A DNA stretch of 64,000 nucleotides from Distichodus sexfasciatus (Eukaryota > Chordata > Actinopteri > Characiformes > Distichodontidae), in assembly GCA_032718565.1 (NCBI GenBank), contig JAVGVS010000452.1, positions 242,876 through 306,875 of the forward strand, written 5' to 3'. A model generated the notes under the pieces. The model was given only the letters and a program-made list of their open reading frames with translations, was not told the DNA's origin and ran no database searches. This document shows, in pieces, positions 14,601-27,684 of the stretch. Both the position numbers and the translations under genes were made by a program. Each line of letters starts with the position of its first letter. Position 1 is the first letter of the stretch.

Positions 14601-15429
14601 GGATCATGTCCCTTTCCCTTTTCATTTTCATTTTGTATTAGCAGTTAGGATGATTTAGACAGTCTACAGGGTGATTTAAAAGTTAATGCCAATCATTGAC
14701 TTTACATTATTTTATTGCTAACCTCACATGACTGTTTTCTAATGGAATTGCTGTCAACCCAGTAAAATGCTATTCATACAGCTGTGGTCATTGGGTGAAC
14801 ACTGTGTGAACTGTGGGAGGAAGACTGTTTTGCGTACACACCCAGTGCCAGGGAGCAAACAGCAGCTCTGGTCAGTGACACACCCAACCGTGTTCCAGGA
14901 AGCAGCTTTGAAACATGACTGTACACAATCTCAGTGGTGCACTTTGCACTCTGGGAAATGGAGTCCAACTATAACCCTCAGAGTAGAACGGCCTTTCCTC
15001 TTACCAGGTGGGTATAAATGACATCTTGAAGTTTACAATCTATGCCTTTTCCTAAGAGACATCACTCTTTATGTATAAATCCTGGGTAACCCTTAGTTCA
15101 TTTTTGGCTAATACGTATAAAGCCAGCAAGCATAATATTATGAGGGTTAGCACAAATAAATTTGAACTTGGAATTTATAAGTAGGAAAAAATATTCTTAG
15201 TCAAAATATTTGCTCGGTTGGCTCAGAGATGCAGGAGTGTGGCTATATCTCCGGCTCACTGCGACCTTCCTTTAACAAGTTCCCTGAGTCATGTATGAAA
15301 TCTCGCACTCTTTCAGGGCTGCAGGTCGTCTCAGGTCCTGCTCCTATGATACAGAGGCACCAAGCCATTGTTCCTGATACACAAAATCATGATGTGTCTG
15401 AAGGTATTGACAGAGATGAGTGCAGGTGA
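5671..15429 (+). CDS. ttll6: Tubulin polyglutamylase TTLL6-like, multi-exon, with possible 5' lesion
   Basis: ATP-dependent ligase of the TTLL family. TTLL6 lengthens glutamate side chains on tubulin in cilia and flagella. Exons inferred from splice sites and homology: 5671-5822 (Lys-rich start), 7758-7798, 9733-9851, 10332-10462, 10945-11101, 11263-11406, 12273-12358, 12861-13092, 13168-13343, 13723-13911, 14020-14164, 14284-14519, 14782-15007 and 15227-15429 (TGA), for about 745 codons. The TTL core is complete: YICKPDMGCQGRGIFLT (ATP-binding), FKFDLRIYVLVTSCDPLRVF, CMHLTNYAINKHSENF, NYHTCFP and the metal-binding WLLEVNQSPSF, followed by the Arg/Lys-rich TTLL6-type extension. Two oddities are visible. 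Exon 2 opens with an in-frame TGA at 7759-7761, where relatives have a basic residue before the L(L/V)INLTNC motif. Exons 14020-14164 and 14284-14519 do not join in phase. All other junctions close. The first exon and the true start are uncertain. Synteny with hoxb13 supports TTLL6 over other TTLLs. Confidence 0.85.
6640..6990. promoter_or_regulatory. GC-richer intronic block, possible regulatory element
   Basis: Stretch in the first proposed ttll6 intron with higher GC, CpG pairs and a GCGCGC-type patch near 6831. No splice-compatible reading frame matches TTLL6. An alternative promoter or enhancer is possible, but nothing in the sequence decides this. Confidence 0.2.
7308..7321 (+). promoter_or_regulatory. 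CTCF-like motif (plus orientation)
   Basis: CCAGTAGGTGGCAT matches the vertebrate CTCF core CCASYAGRKGGCRS at all but the last base. It lies in a ttll6 intron about 450 bp before exon 2. A second good motif in the opposite orientation lies at 37201-37214. Confidence 0.45.
7759..7761 (+). other. ttll6: In-frame TGA in ttll6 exon 2
   Basis: The exon starts after CTTTCAG at 7758. The only frame that gives LLINLTNCKYES and joins the next exon (VRRAAHRYGL) has TGA as its first complete codon. The preceding exon (ends 5822, two bases over) splices in exactly this phase. Relatives have Arg here, so a CGA-to-TGA change is the simplest explanation. A different upstream exon cannot avoid it, because the TGA lies wholly inside the exon. 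Confidence 0.6.
8240..8483. mobile_element. MITE-like element with diverged terminal inverted repeats
   Basis: The left end begins TGGACCCCATTCACC. The right end, reverse-complemented, begins TGGGCCTCATTCACC. Both ends then continue with GTTCTTA-type sequence and T-rich or A-rich arms. The interior of about 240 bp has no coding capacity. This looks like an old, non-autonomous, hairpin-forming DNA transposon in a ttll6 intron. I did not identify a clean target-site duplication, and the superfamily is not assigned. Confidence 0.55.
14206..14251. repeat. (AAT)n microsatellite
   Basis: ATA/AAT trinucleotide tract with one GAT interruption. It lies in the ttll6 intron about 40 bp after a donor and about 30 bp before the next acceptor, at the junction whose reading phase does not close. 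Confidence 0.9.
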
Positions 15430-18400
15430 GGCTGTGAAGGGATACTGAATATTTAAGTTGTATTTGAACACTGTGAGTCACAGACTTTGTGCTTGATGAA
15501 AGATGAAAACCATGATTTTTAAAATGGTTTGCCATTAAAACCATTTAATGGCAAATTAAAATTGAAGAGTATTTTTATTGTGTAATTTACTGCTGCATTG
15601 AAAGTGTTTTACGCTTTCTTATAGTTGTAGGCCCGTTTTTTTAATTTCTTTGACTGTTCCATTGTAGCCTGACCTTACATTATATATATATTAATGTGTA
15701 TTAATGTTTCATAAGTCTTCAGTTTTATGCAATTTTTCATTTTTGAAAGTGACGTATTCTGACACTGTTCAGACATTAACATAAAATACCTTAAATGATC
15801 ATTGTTTAGGTTCATTGTGATATTGTGATTAATTTCAGAGAAAAATAAACAGCAGAACACACTGATTTGTGCTGATCCACTGTCATCAAAGTAAAAAACC
15901 CAGCAGATTACCCATCACTTTCCATGTCAATAAACTGATCAGCTCATTGCCAGTTTGGCTGATAAACCTGCAACAGCGGTTTGATCAGATGTTGAGTTTT
16001 TATGAATCTGTTACTTGTGCCTAATATCCAAGCTAGCTTTCAATTTCATATCTAATTCCCTGCTCAAAGATATGTTGCTCTTCTTCCTGGCGTCTGCTTT
16101 CGGCGTAAGCTTACATTTGCTTCGAAACATTTCATGATTCCCTTGGGTAATTTGATTAGCTGTAAATGAAGTATTGCAGTATGTGTTCCCTAGTAAATGC
16201 TTTCTACACAGTTTGCCACTAACATTATAGCATTCCAGACATCTGTGTTCAGCTATTATCATAGCAGAGCTTATGTACGGCACTCTGTAGCACTTGTGTT
16301 ACATTTCCCCAAATGCTATTTCTCTGTCCGTGTGTAAAGACCATAGCCCAGCTGCTGCAGAGCCTGTGACCCGCTGGAGGAACACAATGAGATTTGTAGC
16401 CCAGCCGCATTCTGTCTTTTCGACCCTCTATCTGTGATAATTCTGCAAATACTGTCTATATGTCTGTAGTACGCTAAACAGTTTCATATGATGGACACCA
16501 CTAAGAGCTGTACTCCATTCTATATTTACTTCGCTGTAAAATGAACAAGACCATTTTTGCAAAACAGATCACCAGTGCAGATCAGTATAAAAGTCAATGC
16601 AAACTTTACAATTACCTGATAATAGTATATGAGATGGCTCTGTAAAGCTATGAACACCTCTTTTCAGTTTTTTGCAATGCTTTTCAGTATATGATAATGT
16701 AATAGATGATACAGTGTATGGATTCCAAGATTCCAAAAAGCCAGGATTTGTGAAAAAGTTCATGATAATTTATTCTAGATTTGATTGAAACTAATTATTT
16801 AAGATCCAGAATCCAATTGCTAGTACATATGCTCAAATATAAAGTACAAAATAAAATTATCAAGTGCAATTAAAGGAAAAAGACAGTGCTAAATAAGTCA
16901 AAGCATCAGACATCCAACTCTAATAAATTGCATTAGTGGAAGAATGTTTATACAGGGGTGCTCACTGAAAAAAAGAAAACCTTTTACTTTGCATTGACAT
17001 TTACTTTGCTCCAGTTCTCATTTATTGCATTGTAGACATACAAGTTGTTATTCTCCATTTTGGCTCAGGAACTTTTGGCACTTTTCATCTAAATTATAAA
17101 GACTATATATTACATAAGTGTACACATATTATTGATAATGGTGCTTTTATTTGTCATAGGGCAAATTAAGTGTTAATTCACATTTTGTTCTTCTTTTCTA
17201 ATGCAATTCAGGCATAATACAAATATAGATAACACAATAGTTGTTAGTCGCAGGCTGACTTGTCTTCAGATTATCTTGCAGGTTCACAACCTGTGATAAT
17301 TTTCCAATTTTATCACACAACCTGTGATAATATACAACAGTCTCTTCTTGGCTGGTAAATATGCAAATGTTGGAACTCACATATAAGGTTGGAGTGAATC
17401 ATGCATCTTATTTTACTAAGCTTTGAAAAGCAGAAGAAATTGGCACCCTTTAACGTCCATGATCTCAAAGTGTGCACTAGCAATACACACTGCCAAACTA
17501 AATAGGTTCATATTAGCTTAGTTCTAGATGAAGCAGCTCCTCTACATTGTAAATCACCTGCAGCAGGTGTGGCTCAACCAAGCCGGGCCTCCTGGAAAAC
17601 AGCAGGTCCACTAATCCATACAACCTGTGATGTGACGTGTCAGTGGTTTTGTATCAATGCCCAGATACTTCATCATGAATCACTGCTGTGTCCTGCTTTA
17701 ACAATAGAAATGCTTCCATACTTCACTGACTTACAATTTGGTCTTAGCACTATAGCAGTATGTCTGCAGTTTCATATTGAGGCTATGAAATCACACATCA
17801 GAGAAGAGGGCAGGGTGAGGTGAGACCCTTCATCGTCAGTTTGGCTCATAATTAGATAAAGCACTGAACCTGCCTTTGGTGATTAGTGGTCTCAGACAAC
17901 ACAGTCCACCTCCTGTTGTTTTGTCTGGTTGGACTGTTTTAAGGCATATCAGACTGGGTTACAGTGGGTTATGTCTAGCATGGGCTATAATGACAGGATT
18001 AGTGTAGTATCTGTAATTTTGATAAGTGTCTCTTAGTTTAGCCACTGTCTGGATTCACATGCTAGAAGGAAGAACACCTTAACAGGTGCAAAAGTTTTTT
18101 GTATATCTATTTAGGAATGATTTCTTATCATTGTAAGTTATTTTATACAATTACACACTTGAGATCAACACACAAAAGACTTTAATAATATGATTTCATA
18201 AATATTTAATAGACTTGTATGCTTTTTATAAGAAACCTATAAGAAACAAATATATACACAGATTTCAAACAGTGTTTAGGAGCAGCATTCTCTGTAAAGT
18301 TGTCTCCTGTTATTTGGAAAAGCTTATAAAATATTTATCCTTAAAATATTCCTTCCATAGGCTACTAAAAGTACAGTACACAGTTTGTGCATTATAATAT

Positions 18401-18642
18401 TACTTATCTTCTTCCAGTGGTATTATCCTCTTGGAGCTGGATTGCATCATACTGATGCCTGATTCTTAATGATAAAGTGGTCACCAAATCTGAAATGTTT
18501 AAATCTGTTCACATTCTAGCATATCTGATAATCAAGATGATCCTGATTAACATTGCATCTTTTAAACTTTGTTCTGATTTCTACACAAACATAAGAACAA
18601 TTTAGAAGAATGTAAAGCCTAATGGCAAATGTGGCATTGTGT
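15430..18642. other. Intergenic region between ttll6 and eve1, no gene seen
   Basis: Ttll6 and eve1 converge here. An AATAAA at 15844-15849 could serve ttll6. A 12 bp perfect inverted repeat lies at 15528-15555. A repeated ACAACCTGTGATAAT occurs near 17286 and 17319, the second copy inside a small TTATCACA/TGTGATAA palindrome. No coding or RNA gene was recognised. Confidence 0.55.
15528..15555. repeat. Perfect 12 bp inverted repeat, 4-base loop
   Basis: TTTGCCATTAAA (15528-15539), loop ACCA, then TTTAATGGCAAA (15544-15555). It lies 100 bp past the ttll6 stop, so it would fall in the 3' UTR if the AATAAA at 15844 is used. Confidence 0.85.
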
Positions 18643-20479
18643 TCACTGTGGCACATGTGTTTCTTTTGTGCATTCTAATATTGCAGATGATGGTTTTGGG
18701 CTACTGGCCAAACTCAAACCGATGCTAGTTTCCCCTCTGGATTTAAACAGTTGGTCTGGTCCCCAGTGGACACAATATGGACAGGGACAGGCTGGGGGAT
18801 GTTGTATTGTTTGCACTGGTGGGTAGAGTACAGGAGATGGAATTCCACCCAATCGAGGGTAAGCAGAATGTGGAAGCCGCAGAGCGTCCAGTGGTCTTAC
18901 TGAGGCTGTGCTATAGGGACTGGGAAGGATGGAGAGGGGAGGTACACCGCCCATACCCAGATGAGAGTACAGTTGTAGGGGAATATGAGGCAGCAGGGGG
19001 TATGGCAGGCCTGCAGCTGCCTGGCTCACCATCAAGGCACACAGGTTTGGATCCAAGGGGTGAGGCCAGCTCAGACTGTGGCGCTGTCTCTTGTCCTTCA
19101 TCCGCCTGTTCTGAAACCACACCTGCAATTACACGGAGGAGACATGGTCAGAATGAAAAGAATGAACTAGGCATACTGTATGCTGCCACTATTTTACTTT
19201 AGATACTAGATGAATTCTTTGTTAAATTTCATTTTCAACTTTATTGTTCTTTTGACTTGTGAAACTCAGAAAGGACAACACAACCCTTTCATGCCACTAA
19301 TGTACAACCATCCCCAGGATTTGACTTCATAATTCTTGAATGTTATAATACAAAATGATCTTGTATAATAATTCCTTCATGCAAGAATTTCATGCCAATA
19401 TGTGCAATGAAGGGTGTTCTCTCAAGTATGTATGAAAGGGTTATGGTTATATTATATATAATAAGAATGCATGAACTATTAAAAAAGAAATATCTGAATG
19501 TCCTGTAGGGTGCTGCTCAATGGCTCACAAACACTTAACTAATAAATGCAGCATTGTTTCGTTCATTTAGCTGTACAGTGTCTGCAGTGCTTGTGCATGT
19601 TTTATAACTATGTGTGTGGCAAATAAATAATAAAACAAATATATTGAGTCTTGTATGTAAATGATGTGTACGAGACGTGACTGTATCCGTACCTTTATAG
19701 TGGTCTCCGGTAGGTTAAGTGCCGCCGCCAATTCGCATCGTCTGGCCCGGGACACATAGCTCTCCTTGCAGTATTCCTGTTCCAGGCGCAGCAGCTGCTC
19801 TCGCGTGAACGCCGTTCGGTGCCGCCGGTTTTGGTCTATTCCGTTTAGCAGCGAGATGCGCGGGCATGAGTCCTCTCCGTTTTCGCTGTCGGCATGAGCA
19901 ATAGAGGAGACTGGAGACTCCCTGCCCTCTGCCACTAGAAGTACAAAATAGCATCAGTATATATCATACATTATATATGTTGGACAGTACATTATACAGT
20001 TTACTTTAGTGTCCACAGCTAAGAAGCAGTTCAGGCCCGGTTTCAACTTGTATATATACACTTTTTGAAAACACTTTTTATGTGTTAAATAAAAGAATGA
20101 ATGAATAAACAAATAAATAAATCGTAAGTAGTGTACATAAAAGTTTGTATATCATTTTAAGCGATACACCCATATACACACGTGTATGCCCAAGCTTAAA
20201 TACATCATTCTGTGGTGTGTAACAAGACCTTAATTTGTGGACTTAAAAATTAATAGCACGTCTGCAAAATCTACAGTATTGCGTAAATGTTGCACTTGGA
20301 TTACTTTTTAATATTCGTTTATTTAATGCATGTTCTACATCATCTTGAACTTAAGTTAAGTGTTCTAGATGAATGGATCTAGCATGGTTCTAACAGGTTC
20401 TAACTAAGGCTTAAGTTTCCATCATCTACTAGCACAACGTAGGTGAAATGTGAACAGGTCACGTTGATTACTTACACAT
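18643..20479 (-). CDS. eve1: Even-skipped-type homeodomain protein Eve1
   Basis: Evx/Eve transcription factor for posterior and ventral patterning, a HoxB-linked gene of fishes. Coding exons on the minus strand: proposed exon 1 ends at 20476 (ATG at 20479-20477 plus one base, donor GTAAGT), exon 2 is 19934-19693, and exon 3 is 19122-18643, ending in TGA. Predicted length is 241 aa. The homeodomain is residues 37-96: HRTAFTREQLLRLEQEY, YVSRARRCELAAALNLPETT, then IK|VWFQNRRMKDKRQR, with the intron splitting the recognition helix as is usual in Evx genes. The C-terminal part is rich in Pro, Leu and Tyr (LPYPLLPHIPLQLYSHLGMG, RPLDALRLP) with a CPCPYCVHWGP motif like the CSCLAC region of Evx1. The N-terminus is far shorter than in Evx1/2. 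Exons 2 and 3 are firm; the start exon is inferred from phase, donor and TATA only. Confidence 0.87.
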
Positions 20480-20529
20480 TTTCCCTTAATTTCCGACGCA
20501 ACTTTGACCTCAGTATAATGTTGACCCGG

Positions 20530-20536
20530 TTATAAA
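20530..20536 (-). promoter_or_regulatory. TATA-like box upstream of eve1
   Basis: TTTATAA on the minus strand, about 50 bp before the proposed eve1 ATG. That spacing would give a 5' UTR of only 20-30 bases. Confidence 0.3.
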
Positions 20537-20744
20537 TCCAGATATTTCCAAATTGTTATTTGCTGCTAACTTTTACTTAACCCAGAAGCCTTGTTGCTTT
20601 CCACTCTAGTGAAGCCACCTTTGTAGAAGTGAGCCAAGTTGGTTTACAAGGAGAAGGATGTCTTGTTTTTGTAGCCTCTGTCTGCCCCCCTCCCTCTGTG
20701 TTTTCTATCTCGGTTTGTCCCGTCTTCCCCTAATGAGAGACGCG

Positions 20745-20782
20745 CTCTATCCGCCGCGGCGCCGCCCGGGCGCGCACAGAGA
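20745..20782. promoter_or_regulatory. CpG-dense patch upstream of eve1
   Basis: Very GC-rich run (CCGCCGCGGCGCCGCCCGGG) in otherwise AT-rich sequence, about 270 bp upstream of the eve1 start. It fits a promoter-proximal CpG island remnant. Confidence 0.35.
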
Positions 20783-22291
20783 AGGAGGTGTTACATTTTC
20801 TTTGGTCTTCGAAGCGCCTTTGTACTTTTGTTATGGAGAATTAAAATCGACCTGCCTTTACTGACTGTCACAGTGGCTTCCCCGGAGAGACGGGCCTATC
20901 TCGATTGTTCCGTCGCGTTTGATGTTTGTATTTTTGGAAGTCAATCATTAGAATCCTAATGTCCGTAAATGTCAACGGCAGAGACACGCGGGGGCTCTAA
21001 ATTTCGCTGCAAGGCCATTTACAGGGATGAATAAAAACCTTAAAAACCTGCGTATGTACAAGTGACTTTTCGTGGGAAGGATGCAAGATTGTTCGTATGA
21101 ATTCAATTACAGACTACAATGGCAAACAAGAATATTTCTGTTCCCTAATGTACAAATCTAACAACTGTTCCCCCAAAGATGCAAGACGTTCCTTAAAAGC
21201 AAAATATTGTACAGAACTGCACCTTCTATGATTTGACCTTTGAATGTTCAGAGATAGACTATAATATAGATTTCTGTTTATCTGACGCGAGGTATTGTAA
21301 AGTCGAAGTAACTTAAGGTAATGGTCAATGTGCAATGACAAGGTCGTGCACTTTTTACTTTCTGAAAGTGTGTTGATATCGTTTTTATGTGCTTGACTAT
21401 AACTCAAAAATCGCAAAGTTGCTATTTTATGTACAGTTGCTAGTGTAAACCATTTATTGCAGCAGCAGAAACAGCAGCAGAAATGTCTTTATATTCATGC
21501 AGTATTCATGCAGTTTTGTAGGATGTAACATTTCAGACTACGTCATTAAGAAATGTCTGATTGTATGGTTATTATTAAATCTAATACTTTTTGTGTTGCT
21601 TTGGGTATTAGCTCACATTAACAACATCAAGCAACTCCTCGGTTCATTGATGCTCATTGCTCAACCAAAACTGTTTCAGAACTGCAATGTTTAGTTCATG
21701 GGCTGCATACTTCGCACAATTTGCTAGAGCCAGTAATGATTTAATTGTAACGTGCTAGTAATTGCGATCGTAATAGAGTCATTTCTTTCTGTGTAAGAAA
21801 TGTTGAATAATTTCAATGCTGCGCTTGCTTTTGCCATCATATAAATCGTATTTTGAACGTCAAGATATGATGTGCTGATAGCAGTACCTTTGTCTGACCT
21901 GAAACTTTAATACTGGAGCAATTATCCGTATGCGATTAACTAAATTTGTTCTGTTATTCACCTTCCCTCTGTTCACATGCCAGAAGTCGACAGGCTCCGC
22001 TCAGGCTAGCAGCTAATGTCGCGCGTCGGTGAGAATGGCCCTAAAACAATAGCCATAGATACCTGTCTCACTTAACTGAATACAGGTATGACTTTAGTCT
22101 CTAGTCACCCTGGTTAAGTTTAATTATCAAGGTTCTGAATGATTTTTCGAATATAAAAACATTCATTCACTTTCAAAAAAAAAGTAATATTCAGTATTAG
22201 AAGCCGAATTTGATATCATATCAAGATTTTAGGTGTATCGTAGTAGGAGGTTTTTCAGTGGGCGTGGAAGGAGGGAGGAAGAGAGGGAGAC

Positions 22292-22298
<7 letters not shown>

Positions 22299-22331
<33 letters not shown>
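22299..22331. repeat. (GA)n microsatellite
   Basis: Purine tract dominated by GA, preceded by a G/A-rich run from about 22266. Confidence 0.9.
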
Positions 22332-22334
<3 letters not shown>

Positions 22335-25300
22335 CAAACCTTGACCATTTTTTTAATTAGCTTGCGGTGTAGGCATAATGTAGTTGCACGTTTCCATTAA
22401 TTTCACTTAAATTCTGAAGTTTCATAGAGGAATATTATATTCTTGTTGTCGTACATTAAGAAATAATTGTGCGTGGATGCTGCTCATTAGGGACTCCTTA
22501 ACGTGCATAGACTATAGACTTAAATGAATACTTCCGTATTTCACAGAGAGAATTAGACTACTGGGTCACAGAATTGTGACATTTTGCTGGGTATTTCGGA
22601 TAATTTTGTGGTCATAGCCAAATCTTCGGCAGAACCAGAGTAACATATCGCAGGCGTGTAGCCTACTGTATGTCATCTGATGTGAAAAATCAGTGATATT
22701 TGTGCTGTATGTCTGGGATATATTAACACGATCTTCAGGCTACCGACAAATTATTTGTCTCAAATATCAACAACATTTTTTCTCTGTCCTTATCGTAGTA
22801 GAGGGGCAACACATACAACAACTATTTTACTATAACTTCTCTCCCTGTAGAGGTCATGATTCTGGGGATCAGCAGATCAGAAATCTGAACCTGTACCGGT
22901 CCGTCTCCCTTGAGTGAAACAGAAGTTCGTTAATTTAATTGTACTTGGCAGCTGTCCATGTTCCTAGCGGTCGTGCAGAGGAGGCACGAAACCCTGAGAT
23001 ATTACACAGGTCGAAAAGCAATACATTACACAAATATATAAGCAAATAAATCACTTGTGCCATTCATTAATTTATGCCATGTCATCTTTTCCCCCCGAAA
23101 TGTAAAAAAAAACAATAGGTTTAAGCATTCAATGTAACGCATCTTAGTATTTTAGCTTCACTCCCTGCGAAGCACCTTAATTTGGTGCACTTTAATTATT
23201 GTTCAGGGGTCTGTTTTAATGCATCAAACGAGGCGTGATCCTTCATTTGTTAAATATAACAAGACAAACAAGGCTAAATCTAAAACAAGATTTAACAATC
23301 TTACGATTTCAGAATTCATAAAGCGTAATATTAATATATCGCAGCCAGGCGACCTTCTTTGGTGAACGGGTGAAGAAAATCTATAGCAGTATGCCTGAAA
23401 AATATTAGCAGGGAAAATATTGCACATATGTGTTCTATAGTTCTTCTTAAAACATTAAATAAGAATGCCTTGTCACCTATGCATCTGATGTTAAAGGATC
23501 CATCATCTTATAATAATTAATATTAATATTCAAATGCATAATAGAAATCGTTGTGATTTATTATGGACTTTATTATTTTCTTGTGACTTAACGAATATTA
23601 TTTAAAAAATAGCGATTTTGTCAACAGCATTAAACTGCCAGCATCTGAATACATATTCAATTTGATCACAAATTATTTATACAAAAGAGTCAAGTATTTT
23701 TGGATCAATTTCAAAGAGAACTTTTGCATAATGAAATCGGATAAAGTACTACAATGGGAATTTGTGATAGCAGGTCATCCAGTGTGTAATTAAACGAAAC
23801 TTATTCTTGTTATTGTTTGTATGCAAAAAGCGTTCGGATGTCGACGTTAATAAGCGGTAATCCACATTTCAGTCTTCATTCTTATGTTTTTATCAGTGTG
23901 CAAGCAGTGAACTCTTGGTACGGCAAAAGACTTTCATTCATTTTCTGTTAAATTGACCCATATAACCTGACGCAGGTGATATAATTGACGCGCGTAAATG
24001 ACAAGTAGATCCGGTTTAGACAAGGCAAGCTTTTTTAACCATGTGGGCATAAAATAACTCTTGCTTCGTTCTTCGTAATTAATATTTCCAAAGATTATTT
24101 TTAAAAATAAAAATCAGTCGTAACGCTGTTGTTTACAAATACTTCTTTTATTTTTCCTTTTATACGAATACATTTAAATTAACTGCAATTAAAACGCACG
24201 AATCCTTGGTTCTATTCACAAAGCCTGCGCTAGTAAGTAAAAACAACTGAATGTGTGCTACTGTTAATTTGGCTAACTTGAATAACAAATAGTGTTCCAA
24301 ACTATTTTCGCCATGCTCGTGATATTATAGATTATGACTGATTTGAATTGAATACCATGCTCATGGGTTTTGTTTTATGAGGATAACTGTCTAGCTGATT
24401 ACTTATCACTGAATACTTTTTATCTCTCTATCTCTGCTTTGTTTAAGGTTAAACAAAGTATAATATTACTCCAGTTAATATTTATTGTCAATATTTATAT
24501 CCAGTGATAAAATAATATACAAATTAAGCTTGTATATAAACACAATCTGTTTATTTTCTTTTTAGGCTTCAAATGTATGCATTGCCTCTGTGATCCTACT
24601 TTAAAACAGCAGAATTGTGTGCAAAGCACATTTAATTGTGTAGTAATTGGTACAACAACTAAAGAAGGAGCAGAAATTAGCATATAAACACTATGCAATC
24701 TAATTATTTAATTGTTAGTGGAAATAACAGAATAGGGTAGTAAATGTCATCTTATCCTCTCTCCCTGGTCTTGTCCATCTGTTTGGATAGTCTCTCTACC
24801 CAATCTCTCGCGCCATTAAATATTTTAATTATGCATTTATAATAAGTTTTGTGAGTGGTAGCGTGCCCTGCACCAAGATTGTTGATTACAGTCTTTTCAA
24901 GTAGTTGTGGTTTAGTCCATTCCTTGACTTTCTCTCAATAACATTCTTGTTTGTGCTCTCCATGCTGAATGTTTGGAATATGGCTGTGGACTGAGTTCCC
25001 AAAATGATCAAAGTGGTGACCATTAAGATTATTCACATATATTAAGCTCTCACCGAATCAATGCCTTAGCCATTCAATTACCACTGTATTTGATCTTATC
25101 TGCTGCTTCGTAGCCTAGACAAGAAAAATGCAAAGCACTGACACATCAAAACTGACAATAGGACTAAAAATGAAAACTGTTTCAAGCCCTGCTTTGAACA
25201 AACCTATGTTTCTTCTGTGCTTTTTGCAATGTTTCTTGCTTAATGAGTAGAATGTGAAAATTATATATTTTTATTTAGTAGTTCTCAGAAATCTGATGAT

Positions 25301-27561
25301 AATTAAAATGTGTCAAATTGTATATGGAATGATACAGTATAATATTTTTTGTACACCAATATGTTTGACCAAGCTCATAAGTGCCTGTGTGATATAGATC
25401 ATTACAGTCACACTTTAACTTGTAGAAAGTTCAAAACCCAAAGTAGTCCTGTCTTGAAATGCAAATGGGAGACCGAACTTGAAATTTGGAGTTTCTTTTT
25501 ATTCTGTACACTTTATTATTACAGCTTTTTCTGTATTGTCCTTGTTACATACTGTGTCTTTCACCAGTAAGTAAATGTGTCATGGTGAGGTAGCGTTAAA
25601 ATATTATTTATCATTTCTCTCTATTCTCTCTCTTTTCCCCTTACATTTCCAGTTGTAATTCTACATATCATGATATACAGTGCTTAATTAAAATTGTATT
25701 ATTTTAGAAACTTTGCAGGATGAATTTAGGCATTGAATTTGCCAATGACCACATTCTCTCTTTCTAAAATGTTCTTGCAAATAACCTCAGACAGTCTCTA
25801 TTTGTATATGCTTACATTATAAAACACACTACAAGATATGCAGACATTGTCTTTGTGCAGCACCTTCAAGTTTTCCGGGACTGTCTAATAAATTGTCATG
25901 TCAGCATGGTTTCACCTTGAAATACAGTAGTCATTGCATGAGTGGACACTATGCCTAAAGTGCACCTGGTGACTGATTTAATATGAGTGAATAATTTAAA
26001 TGGCAAAGCTTGTGTACTATATTAATCACTATATTGCAGGAATGTAGCTTTGCTGGATTACTGTAAATGGTATAGTGTGTACATAGGGTGTTTTGCATTA
26101 GCCTGTTCTTACTCTAGACTGTTTAAATTCAAATAGTTACTTTTACTTATTTGTTTTAAGAGAGCTAAGTAGAACGGCTAGTTAGGATAGTTTGAAATTA
26201 AATGATGTAAGAAAAGTTCATACTGCCTATGTGTTAGATACATCTGCTTTTGCAGGATTAATTTATGGCTGCATTAAGGTTTACTTGTTGCTCACTACTT
26301 AAAATGACTATGAAAAGATAGAAAAGTCTTCAAATTCCTCACACTTGACAATGTATTGTAATTTTTATTAGTAATTCGCAGGACCAAAATCATATTTTAT
26401 GTTTAGTAGCATCAGTGTAATGTAGTGATAATCTCAGTAATAATCCTTTTTTCTTGGCAGCGTTTAACTTTTGGCACATGGACCTATAGGGCAAGTTGTT
26501 AGCGCATTTACACAGGGATAAATACATTAAAAAACGAATTACACCAACTAAGTCGGCATCCCTTTAACCTGCCTGCTTAAATGTTTTTGAAATTGCCTGC
26601 ACACTGGAACGGAAGCCAGGTTTACATTTTACTACAAGTTGTACTTTCATTGCTATGTATTTGTTGTAATGTATAATATGCAATAAATACGTTTAGCACT
26701 TCAAGAGTTTAAACATTAGAAACTGCGTTTTTGCTGACGGTATTCTACAAGATTTGTTTCGTTTCAACAACAAATTTTTAACAAGTATTTTATTATTATC
26801 ATTCATGTTTAAAAATTATGAACACAGATGTATGATCATGACACCCATGTTATCACAACTGAAGTATGTAATGCAGCTTAAAATGTATTAATCTATAACC
26901 TAAAAAGCATATTTCACATGGGCAACATTTCTGTTCGAGCGCCTCACACCATGTACAACGAGAAACGTCTGTCGCATTCTCTATTGTTGAACGTTAAACT
27001 TACCTCAGTCTTCGATTCGAAGCTGTGGGGAGATTTCTTTTTTCTCGAAAAGCGGTAGCTCGAAGAGATGAAGCCTAGGTAAATGTGGATTCGTAACGGA
27101 GCTTTACAAGTGGGCAGGAAGTTTGGCAGTAAGATCATTTAGGCATTTCCTGGGTACAGTATCTGACCTGCGCAAGTAAAACGCCACATGGAATTTGATT
27201 CTGAGTGGGGCATGCATTGAGAAACATATTTGCGCTCTCGGGGTGGGACTGAGGGGAATAAACTCAGGAAGAACTCAATTATAATACTGGGGATTGAATA
27301 ATATTATTTATCCCTTTCAAGTTTGTTGACTGCGAATAGGATTAAGTAATGTGCTTTAGTCTTTTTTTCTGGTTTCGTTGGTAGTGTTTTTGGGTTTCTT
27401 TCCCACCAGGCTGTATTCCCGTCATTGGTAAATATGTGTGTGATGACAGGCCCAGACCAGAGGCCTTGAACTTGGACAGTTTGTTTAAGGAGGGACGGCG
27501 TCTATCGTTGTCTCTTGAACAAGCCCTTCAGGGAGGGCCAGGCTCGTCACTTTAAACTTGG

Positions 27562-27574
27562 CCTTGACCTTGAA
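27562..27574 (+). promoter_or_regulatory. Nuclear-receptor half-site motif CCTTGACCTTGAA
   Basis: Contains TGACCTTGA, the reverse complement of the extended half-site TCAAGGTCA bound by ERR/SF1-type receptors. The same 13-mer recurs at 31648-31660 beyond hoxb13. Confidence 0.35.
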
Positions 27575-27648
27575 GGCCCTGCCTGACCTGTAAAAATCCG
27601 ACTGTCTGTATGTGTGCGTGCGCGTTACCATGCGCACGCGCAAGCCTG

Positions 27649-27684
27649 CTGGTGTGTGTGTGTGTCTGTGTGTGCGTGCGTGTG
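27649..27684. repeat. (GT)n-rich tract
   Basis: Imperfect GT dinucleotide run with GC interruptions, about 1.7 kb upstream of hoxb13. Confidence 0.75.

Noticed and set aside
18777..19202. 141-codon plus-strand open frame
   Set aside because: Antisense shadow of eve1 exon 3.
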